Of a DNA stretch of 33,024 nucleotides, positions 15,305-23,240 are shown one piece after another. The notes beneath the pieces were generated by a model. The model was not told where the DNA came from. It worked only from the letters and a program-made list of their open reading frames with translations, and did no database searches. Source of the DNA: an uncultured Bacillaceae bacterium. GTDB taxonomy: Bacteria; Bacillota; Bacilli; Bacillales; Bacillaceae_L. The stretch is taken from NCBI GenBank assembly GCA_947497585.1, contig CANMHG010000020.1, positions 1 through 33,024 of the forward strand, in the 5' to 3' direction. How positions within the stretch are numbered: the first letter of the stretch is position 1; each line of letters opens with the position of its first letter. The position numbers and the translations under genes are program-made.

Positions 15305-16228
15305 ATGTTGATCTATATGATTCGAAGACTATTTCAAACTATCCCCGTAATGATCGGGGTAACCTTAGCAGTATTTTTAATGATGCACTTAATTCCTGGG
15401 GATCCTGCACAGATTATGGCAGGGGAGAATGCGAATCCTGAACAAGTTGAGCAAATGCGCAAAAATTTAGGACTTGATGATCCACTTCATGTTCAATATA
15501 TACGTTATGTTACTAACGCAATTCAGGGTGATCTTGGTGAATCAATTCGAACAAAACGTGATGTAACAGAAGAAATCTTTACAAATCGATTTTGGATTAC
15601 CGTTCAGTTAGCTATTCTGGGTACAGCTTTATCCGTAATATTAGGTCTAATAGCAGGTATTATTTCAGCTACAAGAAAATATAGTTTTGCTGATGTTACC
15701 ATCATGATCGTAGCCTTATTCGGTTTATCTATGCCTAACTTCTGGCTTGGTATTATGTTAATTTACTTATTCGCTGTTGATTGGGGTATCTTACCTGTAG
15801 CAGGTTGGGGAACCTGGAAGCAAATGATACTTCCGGTCATTACTCTTGGAACTGGTGGAGCTGCAATTATCGCTCGTATGACACGTTCAAGTATGCTAGA
15901 GGTTATTAACCAAGATTACATTCGTACCGCTTATGCTAAAGGGGTAAGCGATAAATTAGTTATCTACAAGCATGCACTTCGTAATGCATTAATTCCTGTT
16001 GTAACTGTTGTTGGTTTACAATTCGGAGGATTACTTGGTGGAGCAATTGTAACTGAAACAGTATTCGCAATTAATGGGTTAGGTCGTCTGATTATTGACT
16101 CAATCCGAGCGCATGATTTCCCAATGGTACAAGGAACGATTCTTGTATGTGCAGTTCTGTTTGTATTTGTAAACTTCATTGTTGATATTACGTATCGCTT
16201 AGTAAATAAACGTATTGATTTGAACTAG
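15305..16228 (+). CDS. Peptide-type ABC transporter permease, B type
   Basis: A 307-residue inner-membrane permease of the DppB/OppB/GsiC class, the partner of the upstream C-type subunit. It starts with the usual MLIYMIRRLFQTIPVMIGVT (first membrane segment about 10-30), followed by the external HLIPGDPAQIMAGENA region and five more membrane segments. The EAA-type loop is at about 203-222 (DYIRTAYAKGVSDKLVIYKH). AAGGAAGG precedes the ATG. The gap to the next gene is 21 bases, so translation is likely coordinated within the operon. Confidence 0.92.
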   Translation: MLIYMIRRLFQTIPVMIGVTLAVFLMMHLIPGDPAQIMAGENANPEQVEQMRKNLGLDDPLHVQYIRYVTNAIQGDLGESIRTKRDVTEEIFTNRFWITVQLAILGTALSVILGLIAGIISATRKYSFADVTIMIVALFGLSMPNFWLGIMLIYLFAVDWGILPVAGWGTWKQMILPVITLGTGGAAIIARMTRSSMLEVINQDYIRTAYAKGVSDKLVIYKHALRNALIPVVTVVGLQFGGLLGGAIVTETVFAINGLGRLIIDSIRAHDFPMVQGTILVCAVLFVFVNFIVDITYRLVNKRIDLN

Positions 16229-16249
16229 AACGAAGGACGGTGAAAGACT

Positions 16250-17272
16250 ATGACTGAATCAAAAAATGATCTAATTCTAGAGGTAAAAGGACTACGCACC
16301 TCATTTTTCACAGATGAAGGTGAAGTTAAGGCTGTAGATGGTGTTGATTTTTCAATCGAAAAAGGTAAAACAATCGGAATCGTTGGGGAGTCTGGATCTG
16401 GTAAAAGTATCACCTCTCTTTCCATCCTTCGTCTTCTAGAAGAAGGTATCGGTAAGATTGTTGGTGGAGAAGTTATCTTTAAAGGTCAAAATCTATTAAA
16501 TAAATCGAAAAAAGAAATGAGAAATATCCGCGGGAACAATATTTCAATGATATTCCAGGAGCCAATGACTTCATTAAATCCTACATTAACCTGTGGTGAG
16601 CAGATTGCTGAATCAATCCGTATTCACCAAAAGCTAGGTAGGAAAGAAGCTTGGGTAAAAGCAGTTGATGCTTTACGTCTAGTTGGTATTCCATCACCTG
16701 AAAGTCGCGCAAAGCAATATCCGTTTGAATTATCAGGGGGAATGCGTCAGCGTGTTATGATTGCAATCGCGCTAGCTTGTAATCCTGAATTATTAATTGC
16801 AGATGAACCAACAACTGCTCTAGATGTTACAATTCAGGCTCAAATACTAGACTTAATTAAAAACCTACAACAGGAGCTTGGTACTTCATTAATGATCATT
16901 ACCCATGACCTTGGGGTTGTGGCGGAAATGTGTGATAAGGTTGCTGTAATGTATTGCGGAAAAGTTGTTGAGTATGCAGATGTAAAAACGATTTTCAAGG
17001 ATCCTAAACATCCTTATACTATCGGTCTATTAAACTCTGTACCTAAACACGATCAAGATTACGAAGGAGATCTTGCAGTTATTGAAGGCTCAGTTCCGAG
17101 TCCATTCAACCTACCACAGGGCTGCAGATTTGCTCCACGTTGCCCTTATGCTAGAGAAATCTGTCACTCCCAATTACCAGAATTAGTTACAGCTGAAGAC
17201 GGAGATCAAGTTCGTTGCTGGATTCATACAGACCAATGGGATAAGGTAGAGGAGGTCGCAGGTAAACGATGA
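16250..17272 (+). CDS. Peptide-type ABC transporter ATP-binding protein, D type
   Basis: A 340-residue cytosolic ATPase of the DppD/OppD class that powers the importer together with the next gene. Walker A is GESGSGKS at residues 46-53, the signature is LSGGMRQRV near 162, Walker B ends LLIADEPTT near 185, and the switch histidine lies in IITHDLGVV. The C-terminal oligopeptide-type extension has GCRFAPRCPYAREIC, whose cysteines bind an iron-sulphur cluster in characterised relatives. It overlaps the F gene by four bases (ATGA), indicating translational coupling. Confidence 0.95.
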   Translation: MTESKNDLILEVKGLRTSFFTDEGEVKAVDGVDFSIEKGKTIGIVGESGSGKSITSLSILRLLEEGIGKIVGGEVIFKGQNLLNKSKKEMRNIRGNNISMIFQEPMTSLNPTLTCGEQIAESIRIHQKLGRKEAWVKAVDALRLVGIPSPESRAKQYPFELSGGMRQRVMIAIALACNPELLIADEPTTALDVTIQAQILDLIKNLQQELGTSLMIITHDLGVVAEMCDKVAVMYCGKVVEYADVKTIFKDPKHPYTIGLLNSVPKHDQDYEGDLAVIEGSVPSPFNLPQGCRFAPRCPYAREICHSQLPELVTAEDGDQVRCWIHTDQWDKVEEVAGKR

Positions 17273-18282
17273 GTAAAAAAGCGTTGTTAGAAGTTAAAAA
17301 TCTAAAACAATATTTCCCTATAAAAGGTGGAGTGTTCGGACGTACTGTTAACCATGTAAAAGCTGTAGATGATGTTAGCTTCACGGTTTTTGAAGGTGAA
17401 ACAGTTAGTATCGTAGGTGAATCTGGTTGTGGTAAGTCAACAACAGGTCGTGCGATTCTTCGTCTTGATGACCCATATGCTGGAGAGGTTAATTTCGAAG
17501 GTGAAAACCTAGTAAACCTTAGTAAATCAAAAATGAGGAAAAAACGTAAGGATCTACAAATCATTTTCCAAGATCCATATGCATCACTTAACCCTCGTCA
17601 AACAGTTAGTCAAATTTTGGAAGAAGCCCTTGCTATTCAAAATGTAGTGCCTGTAAAAGAAAGACGCCAAAAGATTATAGATTTGCTAGAAACAGTTGGT
17701 ATCGGTGCTCACCAAATTGACCGTAACCCTCATGAATTCAGTGGTGGGCAGCGTCAACGTATTGGTATTGCTCGTGCCCTTTCTGTTAATCCAAAACTGG
17801 TTATTTGTGACGAGGCTGTTTCTGCTCTAGATGTTTCAATCCAAGCTCAGGTACTGAATTTGTTAAAGGATTTACAACGTAAATTTAGCTTAACATATCT
17901 GTTTATCTCACATGACCTTGGGGTTGTTCGTCATATCTCTGACCGAATCATTGTTATGTATCTAGGTAAAATTGTTGAGATTGGTGATAAGAAGTCTTTA
18001 TTCGAAAATCCTCAGCATCCTTATACAAGAGCGTTATTATCAGCTATACCAAGTACGAACCTGGATGAGAAAAAGGAGCGAATTATCTTAAAAGGTGATG
18101 TTCCTTCTCCTATCAATCCACCAGCTGGCTGTCGCTTCCACACTCGTTGCCCATTTGCAATGGACCGCTGTGCAACTGAAGAGCCAGCGCTTCATAACGT
18201 ACCAGGCAAAGAGCACCAAGCAGCATGCCACTTAATCGAAGAAGGTCCAGTTGATTTTTCAACACTTACTTCTAACTATTAA
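17269..18282 (+). CDS. Peptide-type ABC transporter ATP-binding protein, F type
   Basis: A 337-residue cytosolic ATPase of the DppF/OppF class, second half of the heterodimeric engine. Walker A is GESGCGKS at residues 50-57, the signature is FSGGQRQRI, and Walker B runs LVICDEAVSALD. The C-terminal GCRFHTRCPFAMDRC segment is as in the D subunit. The start overlaps the stop of the D gene (ATGA), with GAGGAGG about 13 bases upstream. It is last in the operon and is followed by a strong terminator. Confidence 0.95.
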   Translation: MSKKALLEVKNLKQYFPIKGGVFGRTVNHVKAVDDVSFTVFEGETVSIVGESGCGKSTTGRAILRLDDPYAGEVNFEGENLVNLSKSKMRKKRKDLQIIFQDPYASLNPRQTVSQILEEALAIQNVVPVKERRQKIIDLLETVGIGAHQIDRNPHEFSGGQRQRIGIARALSVNPKLVICDEAVSALDVSIQAQVLNLLKDLQRKFSLTYLFISHDLGVVRHISDRIIVMYLGKIVEIGDKKSLFENPQHPYTRALLSAIPSTNLDEKKERIILKGDVPSPINPPAGCRFHTRCPFAMDRCATEEPALHNVPGKEHQAACHLIEEGPVDFSTLTSNY

Positions 18283-18293
18283 TACTTTTGTTT

Positions 18294-18324
18294 AGACCAA
18301 ACAGTAATTGTTTGGTCTTTTTTT
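18294..18324 (+). terminator. Importer operon terminator
   Basis: AGACCAAACA (18294-18303) and TGTTTGGTCT (18309-18318) form a 10-bp stem with a 5-base loop, followed by TTTTTT. Confidence 0.92.
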
Positions 18325-18423
18325 GTAGTTAAAAAATAAACAAATGTTTATTTGTTTTTTTGGAGAGCTTGATAATATTGAGCTAGATCCAACTCCTCAA
18401 ACGTTTGATTATTTTGCCTTAAA

Positions 18424-18461
18424 TCAAAAAAGCTGCACTACTAAAAATAGTAGCTACAGCT
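18424..18461 (-). terminator. ygaD intrinsic terminator
   Basis: On the minus strand AGCTGTAGCTACTA and TAGTAGTGCAGCT form a long stem with small mismatches, then TTTTTT. It lies just past the ygaD stop and faces the importer operon terminator. Confidence 0.88.
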
Positions 18462-18469
18462 CATTTTAA

Positions 18470-20218
18470 CTAACTATCCAATTGTTGAACCTGGAACAAC
18501 TTAAAGTACGCTCCCTCTGCTTTCATTAACTCATTATGTGTTCCGACCTCACTGATTTCTCCGTTTTCTATCACAACAATCTTATCAGCATGTGTAATAG
18601 TTGAGAGTCGATGAGCGACAATAAAGGTTGTGCGGTCCTTAGCTAGTTTTTCCAAGGCCTCTTGAATTAAGTGCTCACTTTCCAAATCTAGTGAAGATGT
18701 TGCTTCATCAAGAATCAACAGTGGTGGGTTCTTTAAAAACACCCTTGCTATTGCAATCCTCTGCTTTTGGCCACCAGACAACTTAACTCCACGCTCTCCT
18801 ACCTTTGTATCATAGCCTTGAGGTAAGTTTAAAATGAAGTCATGGGCATTTGCAGCTTTGGCTGCTTCGATCACTTCTTCTTCGGTTGCATCTTCTTTTC
18901 CAATTAATATATTGGCCTTAACAGAATCACTAAACAAAATTGTATCTTGTAAAACCATCCCTATTTTATCTCTTAGGCTTCTAACCTTTAAATCCTTAAT
19001 ATCTACGCCATCTACTAAAATACGCCCCTCTGTTACATCGTAAAAGCGTGGAATCAATCCAACAAGAGTGGACTTTCCTCCACCACTCATACCTACCAAC
19101 GCAACCGTCTCGCCCTTATTAACGTCGAGTGATACATTATGTAACACATCTGAATCCTCATCATTATAGGTAAAAGAAACATTTTCAAATTGAACACGTC
19201 CCTCAATCGTTGGACACTCAACCGCATTAGGCTTATCTTCAATATCATACTTTTCATCAACAAATTCAAATACACGATCCATCGACGCAATTGACTGAGT
19301 AAGTGTAGTTGAAGAGTTAACTAGGCGTCGTAGTGGATTATACAAACGATCGATAAAAGCAATAAAGGCAACCATTGTTCCTACAGATAAGTCACCTTGG
19401 ATAACTTGGTAACCTGCAAACGAGATAACAAGTAAAGGCGCAATATCCGTAATTGTATTAACAACAGCATAGGTTTTAGCATTCCAACTTGTATGATTTA
19501 ATGCTTTATCTAAAAAGTTACTATTTTGCTTATCAAATCGATTTTGCTCTAAATCTTCTATTGCAAAGCTTCTAATCACAGGCATCCCTTGAACCCGCTC
19601 ATGAAGGTATCCCTGCACTTCAGCTAGCGCTTGTGAACGTTCACGGGTTAGTGAGCGAAGTCTTCCATAAAAGTGCTTCACTGATAAACCATAGAAAGGG
19701 AACAACACTAATGATACAAGAGTAAGCATCGGATCCATCGTTACCATGATCGCTACAGCAATGACGATAGTAATCATATCAAGCCATAGGTTCATTAACC
19801 CTGTGATAACAAATGTTTTCGTTTGTTCAACATCGTTTATAACACGAGAAATGACTTCACCAATTCGTGTATTTGAATAATAGCGTAAGCTTAGTTTTTG
19901 GATATGTCTAAAGAGCTGATCTCTTATATCATATAAAATTTTACTGCCCACCCATTGTGCGTAGTACTGTCTGTAATATTCAATTGGAGGACGAACAACA
20001 ACAAAGATGAAAAAGATAAAGCCCATTATTTTTAAAAGCTGATTCGTCTTGTCCTCGGTTGACATGTCTTTCGAACCGATAATATCATCAACAACGTATT
20101 GCAACAAAAGTGGAATTAATAAAGGAATGGTAAACTTTATAACACCAATTGCTACTGTACCAATTATCTGCCATCGGTATGGTCTAACAAACTGCATATA
20201 GCGCTTAATACTACCCAT
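18470..20218 (-). CDS. ygaD: ABC-type multidrug/lipid exporter half-transporter YgaD
   Basis: A 582-residue fused permease-ATPase of the MsbA/BmrA/LmrA class that would work as a homodimer to export lipids or drugs. Six membrane segments lie in residues 15-300. The nucleotide-binding domain covers about 335-580: Walker A GMSGGGKST (about 373-381), signature LSGGQKQRI (about 478), Walker B LLILDEATSSLD (about 500) and the H-loop IVAHRLSTI. AGGAGG is four bases before the ATG. It lies between ygaE and ntdP as in B. subtilis, with the importer cluster inserted on the ygaE side. The substrate is unknown. Confidence 0.92.
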   Translation of the reverse strand: MGSIKRYMQFVRPYRWQIIGTVAIGVIKFTIPLLIPLLLQYVVDDIIGSKDMSTEDKTNQLLKIMGFIFFIFVVVRPPIEYYRQYYAQWVGSKILYDIRDQLFRHIQKLSLRYYSNTRIGEVISRVINDVEQTKTFVITGLMNLWLDMITIVIAVAIMVTMDPMLTLVSLVLFPFYGLSVKHFYGRLRSLTRERSQALAEVQGYLHERVQGMPVIRSFAIEDLEQNRFDKQNSNFLDKALNHTSWNAKTYAVVNTITDIAPLLVISFAGYQVIQGDLSVGTMVAFIAFIDRLYNPLRRLVNSSTTLTQSIASMDRVFEFVDEKYDIEDKPNAVECPTIEGRVQFENVSFTYNDEDSDVLHNVSLDVNKGETVALVGMSGGGKSTLVGLIPRFYDVTEGRILVDGVDIKDLKVRSLRDKIGMVLQDTILFSDSVKANILIGKEDATEEEVIEAAKAANAHDFILNLPQGYDTKVGERGVKLSGGQKQRIAIARVFLKNPPLLILDEATSSLDLESEHLIQEALEKLAKDRTTFIVAHRLSTITHADKIVVIENGEISEVGTHNELMKAEGAYFKLFQVQQLDS

Positions 20219-20245
20219 ATGGCCTCCTAAAAATGATTCATGAAT

Positions 20246-20277
20246 AAAAACCTGTTGTCACTTGATTCAACAGGTTT
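20246..20277 (-). terminator. ntdP intrinsic terminator
   Basis: On the minus strand AAACCTGTTG and CAACAGG with flanking T form a stem with a 10-base loop, followed by TTTTTATTC. It lies between ntdP and ygaD on the same strand, so the two are separate units. Confidence 0.87.
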
Positions 20278-20330
20278 CATTAACTACCGAAACTATATAC
20301 TCTCTTTATTTTCAAAAAGTGCCTTATTCA

Positions 20331-20861
20331 TTACCTGCGATACGTTAAATAACGTTCATACCATTGGTCAATAAATTCTGGTGCAAAAGGACCTTTACGC
20401 CCGCGGATCCAGCGAATAAGTCTGTCCACATTGCTCCAAAGGATACGATCAATTGGTTCAGGATATTTCATTTCACGTCGATGGCGTTCATATTCATCCT
20501 CATCCAATAAAATATAGGTCATGTCCGGGAAAACTTTAATATCTAAATCATAATCTATATATTTTACTGCCTCTTGATCCCAAATAAAGGGCGAACTAAT
20601 ATTACAATAATAATAAATTCCATCTTCCCTGATCATGCCAATAATATTGAACCAGTGTTTAGAATGGAAGTAGCAAATCGCCGGTTCCCTTGTAATCCAT
20701 GTACGTCCATCTGATTCTGTCACGACTGTACGATCGTTTGCACCAATTACAAGGCTTTGCGTCCCTTTTAAAATAGTGGTTTCATCCCAAACACGATGGA
20801 TATTTCCATTGTGTTTATAGCTATGTATTTGTACTCTGTCTCCTTCCATGGGAGCATCCAT
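20331..20861 (-). CDS. ntdP: Nucleoside tri-/diphosphate phosphatase NtdP (DUF402, YgaC)
   Basis: A 176-residue cytosolic DUF402 protein, equal in length to B. subtilis YgaC/NtdP. The family hydrolyses nucleoside di- and triphosphates with divalent metal. The highly conserved core is visible: IHRVWDETTILKGTQSLVIG (about 21-40), then TWITREPAICYFH, YIDYDLDIKVFPD with the acidic metal-binding cluster near 101-112, and LLDEDEYERH. The ATG at 20861 is preceded by AGGGGAAG; a second ATG three codons later is possible. It lies between ygaD and ygaB as in B. subtilis. Confidence 0.92.
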   Translation of the reverse strand: MDAPMEGDRVQIHSYKHNGNIHRVWDETTILKGTQSLVIGANDRTVVTESDGRTWITREPAICYFHSKHWFNIIGMIREDGIYYYCNISSPFIWDQEAVKYIDYDLDIKVFPDMTYILLDEDEYERHRREMKYPEPIDRILWSNVDRLIRWIRGRKGPFAPEFIDQWYERYLTYRR

Positions 20862-21077
20862 TTCTCTTCCCCTACTTTCATCCTGGACGCTTTGTTACTA
20901 TAAGCATATTTGCAATTAGTGGTTAGTTGATTTTATCAAGCATAGATTCAAAAAATTGTGAAATCAGTAAATAGTTTAAGTGGTGAATGCTCGATAAAAT
21001 TATATGTAAAAGTGCTGTTTAGTAAACAAAGATTTTACCATTTACTCCTATTATAACGGTAAAAGTCATAATTTAAA

Positions 21078-21107
21078 ACAAAAGAGCCATCAGTTTTTTG
21101 ATGACTC
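21078..21107 (-). terminator. ygaB intrinsic terminator
   Basis: On the minus strand GAGTCATCA and TGATGGCTC form a 9-bp stem with one G-T pair around an A-rich loop, followed by TTTTG. It lies just after ygaB and before the ntdP promoter region. Confidence 0.82.
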
Positions 21108-21140
21108 GGACTTTTTACTAATAATTATCTTAAAAAATTA

Positions 21141-21395
21141 TTAAGCAATCGGCTGTTGTCTGTCTTGGTATGTACGGATGACTTCTTCGGTTTGGTGTTC
21201 GAAGGTTTCTTGTATTTGGCGTAGTTCTAGTTTCATGTTGCTGATTTCTGCTTGGATTGAGTCTAGTTCTGTTTGGTTTTGGAGTGTTACGAGTTCTTTT
21301 TCTAGTTGTTGGCAGCGTTCGATTTCTGATTGGATGAATAGTAGTTTATCCATAGTTTTTAGTTGTTCACTAACGAGTTGGTCAAAGCGATTCAT
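21141..21395 (-). CDS. ygaB: YgaB-like small coiled-coil protein
   Basis: An 84-residue acidic, Glu/Gln/Leu-rich protein that is almost entirely a predicted coiled coil (heptad-like LVSEQLKTMDKLLFIQSEIE, then LEKELVTLQNQTELDSIQAE). There is no membrane segment, signal peptide or known catalytic motif. Function is unknown. Synteny between ntdP and sspE gives the name. An AAGGGG-type ribosome binding site lies about 10 bases before the ATG. It has its own terminator. Confidence 0.8.
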   Translation of the reverse strand: MNRFDQLVSEQLKTMDKLLFIQSEIERCQQLEKELVTLQNQTELDSIQAEISNMKLELRQIQETFEHQTEEVIRTYQDRQQPIA

Positions 21396-21576
21396 TGTTG
21401 ATTGTCCCCTTCCAATACTTTGGTCTCAAGTGGATGTCAAAATCATCATACTATAGATTTCTTTCTGTTTTTGTTATTTCCTCTGACTAGTTATGGCTAA
21501 TTTTGGTAAGTTTTGTCGAGAGAGGATTTTTATTTACACTCTTTTCCAAATACTGATGATTTCAAAATTGAATATA

Positions 21577-21703
21577 GCCCGTTCCTTTGCGCTGCAGGCA
21601 CTTGCTTTCCGCGGGGAGGGATTCGAGCCTCCTCGGCGCTTGCGCCTGTGGGGTCTCGAACTTCCCTCAACTCCCGCAGGAGTCAAGTGCCTTCCGCTCC
21701 AAT
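21577..21703 (-). repeat. Dispersed palindromic repeat, copy 2 (about 127 bp)
   Basis: Read on the minus strand this matches the element at 1729-1856 along its whole length: ATTGGAGCGGAAGGCACTTG at one end and CAAGTGCCTGCAGCGCAAAG near the other. The apex here is an intact hairpin, GGCGCAAGCGCC. It occupies the middle of the 428-base gap between ygaB and sspE; the rest of that gap is the ygaB upstream region and the sspE terminator. Several open frames cross it and are not genes. Confidence 0.88.
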
Positions 21704-21773
21704 TCACTAATTTACTTTAATAGAGCAGTCACTACGAACAATCTATACTAAAAGAGCCTTTTTTTATCCATAA

Positions 21774-21807
21774 GAAAAGCACTCCCTATCGTAAGATAAG
21801 AAGTGCT
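21774..21807 (-). terminator. sspE intrinsic terminator
   Basis: On the minus strand AGCACTTCTTATC and GATAGGGAGTGCT pair across a 4-base loop with few mismatches, followed by TTTTC. It is placed just after the sspE stop. Confidence 0.87.
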
Positions 21808-21823
21808 ATGGGTTAAGTACTAA

Positions 21824-22015
21824 TTAAGAATTGCCTTGGCCTTTGTTCGCTTGGCTTTGTTGGTTTTGACGTCTTACTTCTTGAGCGTTTGTTTCGCTAG
21901 CGAATTCAGTTCCGAATTGACCAGCTCCACCTTGACCTTGAGATTGTGCATTCTGTTGTCTAACTTTTTGAACGTTAGTTCCAGCAGATGTTTGATTTGG
22001 ATTTTGGTTTGCCAT
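21824..22015 (-). CDS. sspE: Gamma-type small acid-soluble spore protein SspE
   Basis: A 63-residue Gln/Asn-rich protein without tryptophan. It has the duplicated gamma-SASP motif: GTNVQKVRQQNAQSQ at about 14-28 and TNAQEVRRQNQQSQ at about 43-56, separated by GQFGTEFASE, the site the germination protease GPR recognises in this family. It is made in the forespore and degraded at germination as an amino-acid store. Start: GGAGGTGAT lies just before the ATG at 22015; an upstream in-frame GTG overlaps that ribosome binding site. An ATAATA element at about 22060 on the minus strand could be part of a sigma-G promoter, but I see no clear -35. It lies directly downstream of fabL as in B. subtilis. 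Confidence 0.94.
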   Translation of the reverse strand: MANQNPNQTSAGTNVQKVRQQNAQSQGQGGAGQFGTEFASETNAQEVRRQNQQSQANKGQGNS

Positions 22016-22103
22016 TGTAATCACCTCCACGAAGATTAATTTGTCCCGGAGGTAATTTTATTATCCAGAAAAAAAGTAAATTTTTTTTGTTTTTTTTCGA
22101 AAA

Positions 22104-22853
22104 TTAAACGAGTAGTGATCTGCCACCATCGACAATTATAGTTTGGCCTCTGATCATGCTTGCTTGGTCAGATAATAGGAACATAACTGTATTTACAAGG
22201 TCTTCAGGTTCTACCATTCTGCCAGCAGGTGTATTTTTTCTTGCATCATCTAACAATTCTTCACGGTTTGGAAAGTGTTTTAGTGCATCAGTATCTACCG
22301 CTCCACCAGAAACAGCATTTACGATGATATTTTTTTCAGCCAGCTCTACTGCAAGATATCTTGTTAGTGATTCTACGGCTGCTTTTGAAACACCTACGGT
22401 TGTGTAATTTTTGAGATAACGGATGGAGCCTAATGAGCTTAAGCTGACAATTTTCCCTCCACCAGTCTTCTCCATTCTTTTTGCAGCCTCTTGAGCACAG
22501 AAAAGAAGGCCTTTGCTGTTGATGTCCATCGTCCAATCCCAATGAGATTCTTCAAGCTCCATTATTGGGCGTAGTACACCTGATGCTGCATTGCTTACTA
22601 AAATATCTAGTCTTCCAAAAGCTTCATCGATTTCTTGAAACATTTCTGCAATCTTTTCTGGTTTTCCTACGTTTGCTTTTACGACAAGAGCTTTACGTCC
22701 TAATGCTTCGATTTCTGCTGCAGCCTCAAGAGCCGCTGACTTACTTCTCGCATAGTTGATCACGATATCATAACCTTCTTTAGCTAAACGGATAGCGATG
22801 GCTTTTCCTATTCCTCTGCTGCTTCCAGTTACAAGTGCTACTTTATTAGACAT
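22104..22853 (-). CDS. fabL: Enoyl-[acyl-carrier-protein] reductase FabL (NADPH)
   Basis: An SDR-fold enzyme that carries out the last reduction in each fatty-acid elongation cycle; FabL is the triclosan-tolerant type found beside FabI in Bacillus. It is 249 residues. The NADPH-binding TGSSRGIGK lies at 9-17 and SNAASG at 87-92 (the NNAG equivalent). The catalytic pair is Tyr150 and Lys157 in NYTTVGVSKA, the Tyr-x6-Lys spacing of enoyl reductases rather than the Tyr-x3-Lys of ordinary SDRs. The C-terminus GQTIIVDGGRSLLV is as in B. subtilis. AAGGGG precedes the ATG. No FapR box is obvious. Confidence 0.96.
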   Translation of the reverse strand: MSNKVALVTGSSRGIGKAIAIRLAKEGYDIVINYARSKSAALEAAAEIEALGRKALVVKANVGKPEKIAEMFQEIDEAFGRLDILVSNAASGVLRPIMELEESHWDWTMDINSKGLLFCAQEAAKRMEKTGGGKIVSLSSLGSIRYLKNYTTVGVSKAAVESLTRYLAVELAEKNIIVNAVSGGAVDTDALKHFPNREELLDDARKNTPAGRMVEPEDLVNTVMFLLSDQASMIRGQTIIVDGGRSLLV

Positions 22854-22953
22854 GATAAATCCCCTTTTATGTAAATTTTAATTAAGAGTATAGACAGTGT
22901 TATTGTATCAAAAACTAAGTAAGATTTCGGTACTTCCGAGGAGGTTATATTCT

Positions 22954-23178
22954 ATGTATGTAGGTCGAGATATGACTGAACTAACGATGATGAGCATAAA
23001 TGACTGGAAGGATAGTGAATTAGCCTTCTTCCACCACTCCTTCCAGCAAATTGTTCCATATTTAAATGCAGAAGGTCAAGCCATCCATAGAGATATCATT
23101 ATTGAAATCGAAAATAGAGGCGGCCTAATGAGACAAGAAGCTGATTGGACGCACGGAACAAGAGTAACCTACGATTAA
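22954..23178 (+). CDS. yfhS: Small protein YfhS
   Basis: A 74-residue soluble protein of unknown function, equal in length to B. subtilis YfhS and in the same place between fabL and mutY. It starts MYVGRDMTELTMMSINDWKD and ends with RRAD-like basic/aromatic residues (EADWTHGTRVTYD). GAGGAGG at 22939-22945, 8 bases before this ATG, fixes the start; the open frame runs 19 codons further upstream without a ribosome binding site. It is divergent from fabL and convergent with mutY, sharing a very strong terminator with the latter. The family is linked to sporulation in B. subtilis by context, not by a known activity. Confidence 0.82.
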   Translation: MYVGRDMTELTMMSINDWKDSELAFFHHSFQQIVPYLNAEGQAIHRDIIIEIENRGGLMRQEADWTHGTRVTYD

Positions 23179-23184
23179 AAGTTT

Positions 23185-23240
23185 GGGGCCTGACCCCCGG
23201 CGCGTTAATGCGTTAACGTGCTGGGGGTCAGGCCCCGCTT
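23185..23240. terminator. Exceptionally stable bidirectional hairpin between yfhS and mutY
   Basis: Arms at 23185-23208 and 23213-23236 pair over 24 bases with only two G-T pairs, around a 4-base loop. The outer part is GGGGCCTGACCCCC with its complement. T-rich sequence follows on the plus strand (GCTTTTATTT) and on the minus strand (AAACTTTTAA). It ends both convergent genes. Confidence 0.92.
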
